Below, in pieces: positions 23,946-34,491 of a DNA stretch of 64,000 bases (within the stretch, counting starts at the first letter, position 1; each line of letters begins with the position of its first letter). The notes below the pieces were generated by a model. That model did not search any database and had not been told where the DNA came from. It saw only the letters and a list, made by a program, of their open reading frames with translations. Both the position numbers and the translations under genes were made by a program. Source of the stretch: Butyricicoccus sp. Marseille-Q5471 (GTDB taxonomy: Bacteria; Bacillota; Clostridia; Oscillospirales; Butyricicoccaceae); assembly GCF_951230135.1 (NCBI RefSeq), contig NZ_CATNVC010000011.1, positions 1 through 64,000 of the forward strand. Direction: 5' to 3'.

Positions 23946-23974
23946 ATTTTAACGCTTCTGCTTCCTGATGTCAA
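23946..23974 (-). promoter_or_regulatory. Promoter of the iron alcohol dehydrogenase gene
   Basis: TTGACA (23974-23969), a 17-base spacer and TAAAAT (23951-23946) are read on the minus strand. Confidence 0.75.
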
Positions 23975-24049
23975 GCGCCTACGGACACCTGTCCAAAAAT
24001 ATTATTCGACCGAACGGTACAGCATACGGTACGGCCGTTCTCACTGATC

Positions 24050-24088
24050 GAAAAAGGCTCGGATTCCTCAGAATCCGAGCCTTTTTTT
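24050..24088. terminator. Terminator of the giant surface-protein operon
   Basis: AAAAAGGCTCGGATTC and GAATCCGAGCCTTTTT form a 16-bp stem with a CTCA loop. T-runs follow on both strands. Confidence 0.85.
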
Positions 24089-24094
24089 GTTGTA

Positions 24095-27000
24095 TTACTG
24101 TGCGCTCAATGTCAGATATCGCATAAGCATTGCCGCTACTTCAGCACGGGTCGCATTGCCGGTGGGGTCAAGCACGCCATTGCCCTTGCCGGAAATGATA
24201 CCGCGCTCTACCGCCCACTGCATTGCACCGGAAGCGTAACCGCTAATCCGACCCGCATCAGCAAAGCCGGTCAGTGCCTGCTCTGCTGCCGGGCTGCCGG
24301 CATGCCGCCAGAGGATGGCCGCAAGCTGTTCGCGGGTGATATGGTCATCCGGTCCGAACAGGCCGTCCCCATAGCCGGTGACATAGCCCTTCGCGTTTGC
24401 CCAAATCACTGCGTCAGCATACCATGCGCCGTTTGCCACATCGGTAAACAGGCTGCCGTCGGTGACGGCCGGACGCTTTGCGTTGTTATAGAGAATCTGC
24501 GCGAGCATTGCACGCGACAGTGCATCCTCCGGACCGAAGGTGTGCGCGTCATAGCCGCTCATCAGGCCGTTCGAAATGGCATAATCCACCGCTTCGTGGT
24601 ACCACTGCGTGCGGTCTACGTCGGTATAGGGCTTGCTCGGGCAGTTTGCCTCGTCGTTACCGACAAAGCGCACCGCGATGGTGTGGTCTGCGCTGACATC
24701 CTTGAAGGTGTAGGCTTCGACCGCACCCACACTCTTGCCGTCGACTAGCACATCTGCTACCTGATAGCCGTCGTTCGGCTTAATGGTGAAGGTCTGCTCC
24801 TTACCGGAAACGACACTCACCTTGCCGGAAGGCGTTATGCTGCCGCCTGCGCCGACTGTGGCGTTAATGGTGTGCGAAGCGGTCACAGCTCCGCCGCCAC
24901 CGCCGCCGGCAGGTGCAGTATACTTGCTCCAACCGATGGCGAAGGGAGACAGGCTGTTCACGTGGAAATGCAGTCCGTCTGCCTCCTTGGTAAACTTAAC
25001 GACCTCCATTTCGCCTGCGTTGCCGCTCGTCGTCAGCATGTGAATCAGGGTAAAGGTGTCCTTGGAATCCGTGCCGGCCGGATAGGGAATCACGACATCC
25101 ACGCCCTCCGCCGGGAAGTCATGCTCGCTTACGATTTGCCACGCATTTTCTGTCGTATCGTAATACTTGAGCGTCACTTCGTAGAAAGCGCGATTCTCGC
25201 TCGCATGATTGGTCAGCTTGGTTTCCAATTTGGTTTTAATCTTGTCAGTGGTATTGAGTTCCTCGTTCTCCTTCAGCGAATCCGGAACCTGAACGTCGTC
25301 CTCAACCACAAGCTTGTTGGCTACAATCTCGGTTTGGATATCGGCATTGACGTTTGTGACCGTTACCGTGTAAGAGCCGTTTACGTTCTTAACCGCCGTC
25401 ACGTCGCCGCTACCGCCGGTGGCGGTCAGGCAGTCATAACCGTTGACGAGGAGCTTACTGAGGTAGCCGTTTTCACCGCCTGCCAGCTGTGTGGGCGTGA
25501 CAGTGAAGGTTACCGTGCCGTCCTTGCGGATTTCGCCCTTGGGCAGCGTGTCATCCGGCACGCGAAGCACGTTCGTAATGGTATAGCTGCTCTGATTGGA
25601 GGGAATGGCATATCCCACATACGGTACAAATTCGGCGGTGACATGTACTGCCTTTGTCAGTTTGGAAATTACCAATGTGTTAGACAGTCGATCGGTCATG
25701 GCAAGCCCCAGAGCCGCCATATTGTCGTTGGTCACTTCCGTGCCGTCCACCGTCCACTTGGCCACCATATCGGTGTTATCGGAGGCATCTGCAGCAGGCT
25801 GCGCCGTGAAGGTCAGCGTTGTGCCGCCGACGACAGAGGCCGGCGTGTCAGTTGTCGGGTAGATGACCTCGTTCCCCTTCTGAACCTTGACGGTAGAGTC
25901 GTTCGGGTTGCTGCCCTCGATGGAGAAATACACATCGAGCAGAACCGCTTCATCGAACACCGCCTCAACAGCATAGTCCTTTTTGACTGCGTTGAGCGTC
26001 AGCGTGCTGCCGTCTGTCTCGTTCTGTACGCCGTTCATAATCCAGTGGTGGAAGCTGTGGAACTCATCGGGTTCGGTCGTGATGGTCACGCTTTCGTTGC
26101 GCGCGATGGCGATGCTGCCCGTGTTTTCCGTGTCGCCCACAATGCTTACCGCACCGTGCTCCTGCGCCGTTGCAGCAATCGTATAGGTCGGCCGTTCCAC
26201 CAACTGTGCCGCAACCGTCTGCGCGCCGGTCACGTTTTGCAGCGTATAGCTCATGGCGACATCTTCCGTATCGGTCATTTCCGCAACGGTACTGCCGTCA
26301 ACCGTCCAGCTTGCCAACATGTCGGTCGCATTACTCGGCTTGACGGTGAGCAACACATCCGCGCCATAGGGTACGGTTGCGCCGCTTTCAATGCTGCTGC
26401 CGTCAACCGTCGCGGTAATTTTGCCGGGACGGCCGCTCAGGCTGTAGTCGAGTGTAATCGCATCGAGCGCAAACACCGCCTTGACAGTTGTATCAGTTGT
26501 AACCGTCAGGGTCAGCGCATTGCTTTCTGTGGTCTTCTTTGCACCGTTTACCAACCAGTGCGTCAGATGACGGCCGGTAGCGGGCACGGCAGTCAGCGTG
26601 ACTTCCGCGCCGTTTGCCACATAGCCGCCGGGTGCGACCGGACTTGTGACCGTGCCGCCCGTTTCTGCGCTGTAGTTCACCTGATAGCTGCCGCGCGCCA
26701 TGACTGCACGAATCTCATAAGCGGAGACTGCGGGCGTTGCCTGCTTGCCGTTGGGCACCGTCCAGACAAAGCTGCTGCCTGCGCTACCGTCCTGCTTGAG
26801 GCCATTGACCGTCCAATAGGACACGGCGTAGCCGTCTGTCGGGGTCGCGGTAAAGGTCAGCTCTGTGCCGCCGCGTGCCTGATTTTCGGTCAGCGCCGGT
26901 GCGATGGACACACTGCCGTGATCCGCGCCCGCGGTCACACCGTAAGTGACCTGTCGGAACACCGGGGCGAGATAGACGCTCTCCCCTGTGCCAAGGCTGA

Positions 27001-30000
27001 TATAGGTGTAGTCCGTCTTGCCTTCCGTACCGTCAATCGGTGCGGCGTTCTGTGTCCAGTACTGCACTTCATAGCCGGTTGCGGGGGTCGCCTTGAGGTT
27101 CAGCGCCTTATTTTGAGCCAGATTGATGCCCGAAGACGCGTTGCCGAGCACATTGGTATTCTCCACCGCTGCGGCAGAGAGATAGCCGCCGGTGTGTGCC
27201 GGATCGGTCGGCCCGAAGGTCACGCCGGCTACCGTTTTGATGAAGCGGACAGACACCGTAACATCGCCCTGCACGTCGGTCAGGTTGGGCAGGGTGCTGC
27301 CCGAACCCGAAACGCCGTTTACCGTCCATGTATAGGTCTGCACACGGTAATTGGCATCCGGCTCGGCATAAATCATGAGGTTGCTGTCGCGGTAGAACTG
27401 TCCGTCCACCGCATTTTCGGTATCCGAAATGGATGCCGTGTAGTCATTCAGCGTCTTTCGGGTCACGTCTGCACGAATCGCGCCGTGCTTGCCGTTGCCG
27501 CTCTGGTCAATCTGCTCAACCGACAGCGTCAGGTTGTGCTGCGCAATCGTCTTTGCTGTGACAGACGCGGTCACGTTTTCCGCAATCGGTCCGGCAACGG
27601 TGTAGGTCGTCTCATCGGTTTTGTCCGCGCTGACGGCAGATGCCGTGACAGACGCACCGTTCACCGTCCAGACAGCCGTTTCATAACCCTTGTTCGGCGT
27701 TGCCGTGAGCACAATGTCACTGCTGTACTTTTCGATGTGCTGACCGTCGGTCAACGCGGTGTCGCCCTGCTTTGCCGAAACGGTGATGTTGTGATCCGCA
27801 TCGGACTCGAAGTCCAGAACCGGCTTTTCGGTGTACACCACGGCGACTGCCGTGTTGTCCTGCACGTCGGAAATCGACAGCTGAACGGTATCCGGCTCGT
27901 ATTTTTCCGCACTGTCATAGGAGTAAGCCACGCCGCCGACCGTGATGCTGCTGACGAAATAGCCATCCTGCGGCACGGCGGAAATAGTGATGCCGCTGCC
28001 GTAATCCACATGCTTTTCTGTGCTGGCCGTATCGATTGCAATGTCCTTGCCTGCGCGGACACCCGAAACGGTCGTTGCGCCATGCTGCTCCGCCGACACC
28101 GTAATCTGCGGCTTTTCCGCAATGGTGACGGTGACAATGGTCTTCGCCGCCAGCGAAGCAATCGATGCCTTGGTGCTGTCCTGCTCGTTTGCTGCCGCGC
28201 CTGCCCATGAAACGACACGGTAATTGTCGTTCAGGGTGAGGGCGAAGTCCACCGGAATGTATGCCGCGCAAGTCGCGGGCGAAGCGCCGAGCGCCGCACC
28301 GCGGCTGGAGGCTGCAAGCGATGCAATGCCTGCATCGGTGACCATCGCGTCGCCCAGTTTCACCTGATAGGTCAGGGCGAAGGTCTGTGCCGTCGTGATG
28401 ATGGCCTTAACACTCCAGTCGCCCGTGATGTTATACACGGTAACCGAGCCGCTGCCGCCCGAACCTGCAATAGCCTGATAGCCTGCGTCGTCGCCCTTAT
28501 CAATCTGCCACTCCTTCACACCCATCGTGTCACTGGTGGGCACGGAGAAGGTAATTGCCGTGCCGGAAGGCACTGTGCCGAGGTCTGCGATTGCGTCATT
28601 GGTGGCAGCGTTCTTTGCCGAAACCGTAATGCCCGCCGTTTCCGTACCTGCCTCAGACTCAACGGTGGTGGTCACATGATGTGTACCCGCCGCTTCATAG
28701 GCTACGGTGACGGTCAGGTTGCTGCTGACAGCAGAAACGGTCAGCGTATTCTCACGGTACAGTGAAGTGCCGCCCGGCCAAGTATAATCACTGCCGTTGA
28801 CCGTCCACTTCGATACCGTCTGCCCTGCATCCGGTGTCGCAGTAAAGGTAACCGTTGCACCTTCCGCAACCTTGCCGCCGTTTTCCACCTTGTTGTTTTC
28901 AGCGGTCGCCGCGGTCAAATTGCCGCCCTCGCCCTTAACCGAATATGAAACGGTGTGGCTGTCGCTCTTAAAGGTGACCTTGATGTTCAGCATATTGTTT
29001 GCCAGATGATCTACGCCGAAATCCGCAATGGACAGTGTATTGTTATTGTTGCTCAGCTGATAGGTCTTATCGCCGATGCTGATGGGGGTATCGTTCACCG
29101 TCCACTGGTCTACGATAAAGCCGGACTTCGGTGTGGCAAGGAACTGCAGCTTCTGGCCAATCTCAATGGACATGCCGGAGGCAAAGAGCGTACCGGTGTC
29201 GCCGTAACGTCCCTCAGCCTTGCCGTTTTCACCCACCGTGTAGCTTACAGGATAGGTGTCCTGCCGGCGCAGAATCTGTCCTTTTTCCAGCGTGGCATCA
29301 TATTTCGAGCGGAAGGCATCCGCCGCAGCGCTCGCCTGATAATGAAGCTCTACACTGAACGCGCCGGTTTTTTCGGTATCCTGACTGCCGTCCGCCTTGT
29401 ACAGATCGCAGATCACCTGGAACACATCGTCCAGTGTATCACCGGATACCAGTGTTTTAGCCGTCGGTGTAATATCGCTCAGCATTGCGGGGGCCTGACC
29501 CGACTCCGAGCCGGTCCAAATCGGTTTTACTGTCAGCGCCTTCTTGCCGATGCTCAGGATGGTAGAGGCCAGCACTGTGCCGTCCTTCTTGGACAGAATC
29601 TGGTATGTGCCCGCACGCTCGGGAGCAAATGCCTGCGGCGTACCGATTTTCTGCTCTGCGCCGCCATCTACCGTATAGTAGTAGGCAAGGCCGTCATCGT
29701 CCACCGCTTCGAAAGTCGCTTCAAGCGTACTATCTTCGTTGGTCGTGATGGTAGTTTTGCCTGTCCGCAGCGTCAGGGTATCACCATAGGTCGCTGCGGT
29801 CAGATTTGTTTTGTTGTCGTCCGTCTGACGGCTCACCGCCAGCGTATACTCCTGTTCGCTTGCGCCGCCGGCGAGGTAGAACCGCGCCTCGCTGCTGTTG
29901 CTGCCCGTGATCACGGTGATGGCGTATAAGCCGGCCGAGGGCGCAGTCCATGCAACGGTGCTCAGGCCCTTGTCGTCCGTACGTCCCGAACGTGTGAGAA

Positions 30001-33000
30001 CCTTGCCCGAGGTCTGGTTTACCATGCGAATGGTGTAGTCCGCATTCGGCGCCGCAACCTGCAAGCCTCCGTCCTCACCGCCGAGCTTGGTGGTTTGCAC
30101 GGCTAGGCTGAGCGCCTTACCGGTGACATCCGTCTGGCTGGTGGTAACGACATCCTCTGTCTTCTGCGTGGTCTCTACCTTAAATGTCGGATCGCTTACA
30201 GCAGTAAAGGAAGTGCCGCTCAAGGTCGTTTCAACATTCCGAACGATTTCTGCCGGCGTATAGGCGGTGCTTGCCTCCGCCGTCACTGCCGTGATTTCGT
30301 ACCAGCGGAACACCGACGATTTTGTGGTAATCGCAGGTTCTTCTGCATCGGCCGCAGGCGTATAGGCATAGTCCGTGTCAGTATGACCGACCAGATAAAC
30401 CGCCGTGCCGTCCGCGGCTGACGTATGGTACAGCTGCGTTACCTCAAAGCCTGTCGGAATCTCGGCTGCTGCCGGGAGCGTGGTCATGCCATCGGTATAA
30501 GGATAGAAGGTGGCATCATCCCGGCTGATGTACTGCTCGCCCACCGCGCTTACTGCGGTCAGCTTACCCTGCACCGTTTGTGCCGAAGTGGAACCCGTCG
30601 TGTCTCCAAGCTCCGCAAATGTGCCCTGAACCGCGATATAGCGGTGGTACGTTTTTTCGCCAATCTTCACGCTGAGTGGCTCAACCAGATTATCGGTGAC
30701 CTGTTCCGGCCATGTGTAGGCACCGTCACCCTTGGTATAGCTGGCGACAGTTTGATAAGTCAGCTTTTCGCCTGCGGTGTAGACATCCTGTCCGTCCTGC
30801 TCGGTCTTGGTGACCGCATAGTACTCCGTGGTGCGCTGATCTTCCGCATCCTGCTCCACAATGCCCACATAAACCGGCACGGCCTCCGTGCCTACATTAT
30901 AAACGCGCGCAACCGCAGCGGCATCACCGCTGCCAACTGCCGCAGTCGCCTGCACGATGTAAGTGACCTGATTGCTGCTTGAGGTCTCCTTGGTGTGGTT
31001 TGCAAGACCCGCATAAGGCTGCGTCTGCGTGCCCTCACCGCTGTCGTAGCCCGTCACCGAAAGCGAAGGCTCCACATCGGCCAGACCGACCGTCAGCGTA
31101 GCGGCACTGCTGTAATAGGGTACGGAATCACCTGCGGACGTTGTGCCGAATACGATACAGCGATATTTTGCGTTCGCACGCTCGGCGGTTGCGGTTACGC
31201 TCAGTCGGCTGGCGTTTGCGCCGTCAATCGTTTTCCAAGGCGCTCCGGACAGCTTCTCCTGCCACTGGTAATTCACCTGGTTATAGCCGCCGTAGTTGGA
31301 AACATTGACCGAGAATGCTGCGACTTCGCTTTCGAGCGCCGACTTATTCGCCGGATTCTCAAAGGTCAGCGAGTCGCCCGACTGCGCGAGCGTTGTGCCG
31401 ATAACGACCTCACTGTACACAGACTCGCCGAATTTCAGCGACACACCGGTTATCACATACTGATACGTCGTATCCGGCGCAAGCCCGCCCAGATAGAAGG
31501 AATACGTTCCATCCTCCTCTGCGCCGCCGTTGACCGAGCCGAGCAGGGTGTATGCATTATAGGGGTTGGACGGATTATAGCGGTATACTTTGTATTCATT
31601 TGCGGGGCGATCGCCGGATTCCCAAGTCAGCTTCATGGAAGAATCCGTGTGCTCCGACATCGCCAGATTCTGCGGCGGCGACGGCGGCGCAATCACGTTG
31701 TTCACCAGATAACCCAGAACCGGGATTTCCTGCTGATTGAGCGTCTGCGTCCACGTGGAGAATCGCCATGTAAAGTCGTAGTTTTCAATGTTCTGCACAT
31801 CGCTCGGACGCGTGGACACCGCACCGGTCTTGCTTGTCCCCTCCGAGTTCATGGTGGTGCTGCCGCTGCCAAAGCCGCCCCCGACACCGCCGCCTGCCTT
31901 GACGCCGAACACGACGCCGGAGGCTTCGAACTCCGTGGTAAAGTCATAGGTACTGGATTCCTCAGTGCTGTTGGTGATGCTGAGCGACTGGGATACCGTG
32001 CCCGTGCCGCCGTATGTGCTTGAACTCTTCGCCTGCCAAGAATGCTTGGGATCCTTGGATGTCGGCATCATACTGCGATAGCTGGTCGGACTGCCGGCTG
32101 TCGCCAGCATTGTACCCGAAATTTGATCCAATCCATAGGCATCGGCCGCCTCATTATACTGGTCGACCGTAATCATATTGGTCGTTGGCTCACCCTGAAT
32201 GCCGATGACCAGCGTGTTGGAGTTGGTGCTGCCCGGAGTGTAGCTGCGTACGTCGTACTCATAAGTCGTCACGGGTGTGCGGTATACGATTACCGCGTTC
32301 TCACCCGAGTCATTTGAGTAGGTAATTTCGTACTCCTCTTCGGTGGATTTCGCGGTTTCACTCGTCCACTCGTTTGTGATGGTGGTTTCAAATCCGCCAC
32401 CGCTGCCGGTTACGCCATCCTCATACTCAAAGCCGACCATTGCGCTGGCCGAAACCTTTGTTGAGGAGGAAGAGCCCGTACCGGAACCCTTAGACTTACC
32501 GTATTCGGTGGTACCGTTGTTCAAATCCCCTTCATTCACCTCCGAGAAATACGGGGGCGCTTCCAAAATCGCCATAACATCCGGTTTGGTATAACCGAGC
32601 GACTTGCTCTTGATTTTGGCAAGCGTGCCGTCCTGCTTGCCCACATCGGCCGCAGACAGAGAGACTGCGATTTTGCTCTCCCAGTAATAGGACCAGCCGT
32701 AGTCATTGGAATAGAACGACCGATCCGCATTGTAGCCGTAGCGCCAGGTCTTTGCAAAATGACCGTTGCCATACTTGTATTTCTGCATGGTGGTGAACAT
32801 AACCTGCTCGCGGCCTTCCATGTTGCCGTCGAAGTTTCCGGCAACAGCCTGCTGTACACTGCCGTTGCTGATGATAAAGCGGCCGATACCGTCGTCATCA
32901 TCGTCAAAATATTTGTTTTTTGTATCATAGACGAACTTACTTGAACTGGAATCATAATAATATGTTTCGCCCTCGACGAAAAGATACTCCGCCTCCGCGA

Positions 33001-34222
33001 TGCCATGTGCCGCAAAAGCCGTCACTGCCATCGGGTCCTGAATCTTATCGCCGCTATCCAGACCACCCGAAGTGAATTCGGAGAAGTTATGCCGGTCATC
33101 CTGCATCACAACCGAGTAATTCGTACCATCATAGCGGAACATATAAAGGCCAAACTGCTTTTCGCTGATGCTGCAGCCATCTCCGCCGGCCTCATCGATA
33201 AAACCTGCTGCAATAATTTCCGGATAATCCACGGTGCTTTCGCCCTGCTGCACGTTGCCGACGCTTACGCCCGCAAAGCGAAGTCGGCCGCTAGCCTTCA
33301 CATCACCGTTTTTCTCCAGAACACGCTTCCAGGTCTGATTCCAGCCCGTGCCGTAGTCATAGACCGCCGCGTAGGAGCATTGCCAGTCAGCCCTGTTGCC
33401 GTTGTACTTATCGTCATCCAAATCGTTCCAACTCGCAGCCAGCACCAGCTCGTCCCGACCGTCCTTATCGGTGTCCGCAGTGGTCATCTGCAGAGAGGGA
33501 GTAGCACGCAGCTCATCGCTGCCGTTGTCATTGTCATCATCCATGACCCAGTTCAGCTGATTTCGACCTACAACATCGCCGATATGGCACACATTGCGCA
33601 CCTTGTTGATGCTTCGGCCGGACATTTCAAATTCCTGCAGCTCCAGTGCGTTTACCGCATAAACAACCACGGTGTCCCGACCGTCGCCGTCATAGTCACC
33701 GGCTGTGATGGCCATATGCGAAGTCGCGTGATAGGACTCTACCTCGTCCATAAAGCCCTTGCTGTTGTCAACTTCCCGATAATCCGTTACCGTGCCATAG
33801 GTATCGGTTACATAGAGGTACAGCTTGTTGGAGCTATCTTGGTACACAAGATTTGCGATATACTCCTTGCGCCCCGTGCCATTGGGGTCAAACGGCGCCG
33901 TAGCAATCAGGCTGTAGCCACTGCCCAGACCGAAATCGCCCTCACGGCTGCGGCTTCCGTCTGTATTATAGCGGTCCACATACTGATTGCGGCCGCCTTC
34001 CTCGCTGGTTTTGCTCTCAACCAGTTCGGATTTGGTAAACAGACTGAACCAACCCGTGGTGCCGTAGGGGTTGTCCTCCAAATTTGGATTCTCTAGCGTC
34101 CCGTTCACGTCAAGACCGAAGGGGTCATTGTTTGCCGCCGCACCCGCTGTCAGTGTAATCTGCGGCAGCAGGCCCAGCACGATGCACAGGGCAAGTGTTA
34201 GGCTCAACAGTCGTTTCTTCAT
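24095..34222 (-). CDS. Giant SLH-anchored surface protein (FG-GAP, FnIII, InlB-like repeats)
   Basis: The start at 34222 gives a signal peptide (MKKRLLSLTLALCIVLGLLP..AGAAA) with AAGGAG 7 bases upstream; the ATG overlaps the stop of the 90-residue gene (ATGA). The 3,375-residue product has, in order: FG-GAP/VCBS-like calcium-type repeats (about 110-570; GDYDGDGRD, DTDKDGRDE, GNFDGNMEG), a Ser/Thr/Gly-rich beta segment with alternating polarity (about 580-825), a fibronectin III domain (about 846-945), an Ig-like domain (945-1040), an unassigned region to about 1640, some 14 InlB/Flg_new-type repeats with W-x-V-N-G cores (about 1645-2970), a SPFAIGWS domain, one more repeat, and three SLH domains (about 3195-3375) that hold it to the cell wall. 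It is probably an adhesin or large surface scaffold; the ligand is unknown. Confidence 0.9.
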   Translation of the reverse strand: MKKRLLSLTLALCIVLGLLPQITLTAGAAANNDPFGLDVNGTLENPNLEDNPYGTTGWFSLFTKSELVESKTSEEGGRNQYVDRYNTDGSRSREGDFGLGSGYSLIATAPFDPNGTGRKEYIANLVYQDSSNKLYLYVTDTYGTVTDYREVDNSKGFMDEVESYHATSHMAITAGDYDGDGRDTVVVYAVNALELQEFEMSGRSINKVRNVCHIGDVVGRNQLNWVMDDDNDNGSDELRATPSLQMTTADTDKDGRDELVLAASWNDLDDDKYNGNRADWQCSYAAVYDYGTGWNQTWKRVLEKNGDVKASGRLRFAGVSVGNVQQGESTVDYPEIIAAGFIDEAGGDGCSISEKQFGLYMFRYDGTNYSVVMQDDRHNFSEFTSGGLDSGDKIQDPMAVTAFAAHGIAEAEYLFVEGETYYYDSSSSKFVYDTKNKYFDDDDDGIGRFIISNGSVQQAVAGNFDGNMEGREQVMFTTMQKYKYGNGHFAKTWRYGYNADRSFYSNDYGWSYYWESKIAVSLSAADVGKQDGTLAKIKSKSLGYTKPDVMAILEAPPYFSEVNEGDLNNGTTEYGKSKGSGTGSSSSTKVSASAMVGFEYEDGVTGSGGGFETTITNEWTSETAKSTEEEYEITYSNDSGENAVIVYRTPVTTYEYDVRSYTPGSTNSNTLVIGIQGEPTTNMITVDQYNEAADAYGLDQISGTMLATAGSPTSYRSMMPTSKDPKHSWQAKSSSTYGGTGTVSQSLSITNSTEESSTYDFTTEFEASGVVFGVKAGGGVGGGFGSGSTTMNSEGTSKTGAVSTRPSDVQNIENYDFTWRFSTWTQTLNQQEIPVLGYLVNNVIAPPSPPQNLAMSEHTDSSMKLTWESGDRPANEYKVYRYNPSNPYNAYTLLGSVNGGAEEDGTYSFYLGGLAPDTTYQYVITGVSLKFGESVYSEVVIGTTLAQSGDSLTFENPANKSALESEVAAFSVNVSNYGGYNQVNYQWQEKLSGAPWKTIDGANASRLSVTATAERANAKYRCIVFGTTSAGDSVPYYSSAATLTVGLADVEPSLSVTGYDSGEGTQTQPYAGLANHTKETSSSNQVTYIVQATAAVGSGDAAAVARVYNVGTEAVPVYVGIVEQDAEDQRTTEYYAVTKTEQDGQDVYTAGEKLTYQTVASYTKGDGAYTWPEQVTDNLVEPLSVKIGEKTYHRYIAVQGTFAELGDTTGSTSAQTVQGKLTAVSAVGEQYISRDDATFYPYTDGMTTLPAAAEIPTGFEVTQLYHTSAADGTAVYLVGHTDTDYAYTPAADAEEPAITTKSSVFRWYEITAVTAEASTAYTPAEIVRNVETTLSGTSFTAVSDPTFKVETTQKTEDVVTTSQTDVTGKALSLAVQTTKLGGEDGGLQVAAPNADYTIRMVNQTSGKVLTRSGRTDDKGLSTVAWTAPSAGLYAITVITGSNSSEARFYLAGGASEQEYTLAVSRQTDDNKTNLTAATYGDTLTLRTGKTTITTNEDSTLEATFEAVDDDGLAYYYTVDGGAEQKIGTPQAFAPERAGTYQILSKKDGTVLASTILSIGKKALTVKPIWTGSESGQAPAMLSDITPTAKTLVSGDTLDDVFQVICDLYKADGSQDTEKTGAFSVELHYQASAAADAFRSKYDATLEKGQILRRQDTYPVSYTVGENGKAEGRYGDTGTLFASGMSIEIGQKLQFLATPKSGFIVDQWTVNDTPISIGDKTYQLSNNNNTLSIADFGVDHLANNMLNIKVTFKSDSHTVSYSVKGEGGNLTAATAENNKVENGGKVAEGATVTFTATPDAGQTVSKWTVNGSDYTWPGGTSLYRENTLTVSAVSSNLTVTVAYEAAGTHHVTTTVESEAGTETAGITVSAKNAATNDAIADLGTVPSGTAITFSVPTSDTMGVKEWQIDKGDDAGYQAIAGSGGSGSVTVYNITGDWSVKAIITTAQTFALTYQVKLGDAMVTDAGIASLAASSRGAALGASPATCAAYIPVDFALTLNDNYRVVSWAGAAANEQDSTKASIASLAAKTIVTVTIAEKPQITVSAEQHGATTVSGVRAGKDIAIDTASTEKHVDYGSGITISAVPQDGYFVSSITVGGVAYSYDSAEKYEPDTVQLSISDVQDNTAVAVVYTEKPVLDFESDADHNITVSAKQGDTALTDGQHIEKYSSDIVLTATPNKGYETAVWTVNGASVTASAVSADKTDETTYTVAGPIAENVTASVTAKTIAQHNLTLSVEQIDQSGNGKHGAIRADVTRKTLNDYTASISDTENAVDGQFYRDSNLMIYAEPDANYRVQTYTWTVNGVSGSGSTLPNLTDVQGDVTVSVRFIKTVAGVTFGPTDPAHTGGYLSAAAVENTNVLGNASSGINLAQNKALNLKATPATGYEVQYWTQNAAPIDGTEGKTDYTYISLGTGESVYLAPVFRQVTYGVTAGADHGSVSIAPALTENQARGGTELTFTATPTDGYAVSYWTVNGLKQDGSAGSSFVWTVPNGKQATPAVSAYEIRAVMARGSYQVNYSAETGGTVTSPVAPGGYVANGAEVTLTAVPATGRHLTHWLVNGAKKTTESNALTLTVTTDTTVKAVFALDAITLDYSLSGRPGKITATVDGSSIESGATVPYGADVLLTVKPSNATDMLASWTVDGSTVAEMTDTEDVAMSYTLQNVTGAQTVAAQLVERPTYTIAATAQEHGAVSIVGDTENTGSIAIARNESVTITTEPDEFHSFHHWIMNGVQNETDGSTLTLNAVKKDYAVEAVFDEAVLLDVYFSIEGSNPNDSTVKVQKGNEVIYPTTDTPASVVGGTTLTFTAQPAADASDNTDMVAKWTVDGTEVTNDNMAALGLAMTDRLSNTLVISKLTKAVHVTAEFVPYVGYAIPSNQSSYTITNVLRVPDDTLPKGEIRKDGTVTFTVTPTQLAGGENGYLSKLLVNGYDCLTATGGSGDVTAVKNVNGSYTVTVTNVNADIQTEIVANKLVVEDDVQVPDSLKENEELNTTDKIKTKLETKLTNHASENRAFYEVTLKYYDTTENAWQIVSEHDFPAEGVDVVIPYPAGTDSKDTFTLIHMLTTSGNAGEMEVVKFTKEADGLHFHVNSLSPFAIGWSKYTAPAGGGGGGAVTASHTINATVGAGGSITPSGKVSVVSGKEQTFTIKPNDGYQVADVLVDGKSVGAVEAYTFKDVSADHTIAVRFVGNDEANCPSKPYTDVDRTQWYHEAVDYAISNGLMSGYDAHTFGPEDALSRAMLAQILYNNAKRPAVTDGSLFTDVANGAWYADAVIWANAKGYVTGYGDGLFGPDDHITREQLAAILWRHAGSPAAEQALTGFADAGRISGYASGAMQWAVERGIISGKGNGVLDPTGNATRAEVAAMLMRYLTLSAQ
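25310..29280 (-). repeat. Tandem InlB-like repeats within the giant surface protein
   Basis: Units of about 80-95 residues share a beta-strand pattern with F-x-A-T-P-x-x-G-x-x-V-x-x-W-x-V-N-G. Examples are VSKWTVNGSD, TAVWTVNGAS, VSYWTVNGLK, LTHWLVNGAK, LASWTVDGST and FHHWIMNGVQ. They are diverged at the DNA level, so recent expansion is not indicated. Confidence 0.8.
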
Positions 34223-34491
34223 CTGTATTCTCCTTTTATTTTGTGATTGCAATTTGATGTCTGTTTCTCATCGTTTGATGAGGCTTCTTGTGCTGGCGGT
34301 GCGCCAAGCCTGCCGTTGATAATGCGCAGCAGCTCCATCACACTTTTAAATGCAAACTCCTGCCCCTCAAAGCATACGCTACCCTGCCACTCCGCTTCTG
34401 CTGTGCCTGTGACGGTTAGCTGAAATTGCTGTCCGGCAGCAGATCTCAGGGTCGTTTCGCCGTCTTTTCTGATTTCCGAATGTTTACTCAT
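34219..34491 (-). CDS. 90-residue protein coupled to the regulator and the giant surface protein
   Basis: The frame overlaps the LuxR-type regulator at its start (34488-34491) and the giant gene at its end (34219-34222), so it lies in a tightly coupled set of three. The sequence is soluble and polar, with a central strand-helix region FQLTVTGTAEAEWQGSVCFEGQEFAFKSVMELLRIING. This resembles short clostridial proteins with a WQG ... F-x-S-x-x-E-L motif. No signal peptide or membrane segment is seen, so it should be cytoplasmic. I cannot name its function; a partner or modulator of the regulator is one idea. Confidence 0.75.
   Translation of the reverse strand: MSKHSEIRKDGETTLRSAAGQQFQLTVTGTAEAEWQGSVCFEGQEFAFKSVMELLRIINGRLGAPPAQEASSNDEKQTSNCNHKIKGEYR

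Noticed and set aside
24872-28210. Long open frame of 1,112 codons on the plus strand
   Set aside because: It lies wholly antisense to the giant surface-protein gene. It is rich in Arg, His, Val and Cys with no domain, as expected from the codon bias of the real gene.
24250-34250. CRISPR or DNA tandem-repeat array in the giant gene
   Set aside because: The repeats are protein-level InlB-like units with diverged DNA. No short identical direct repeats with spacers are present.
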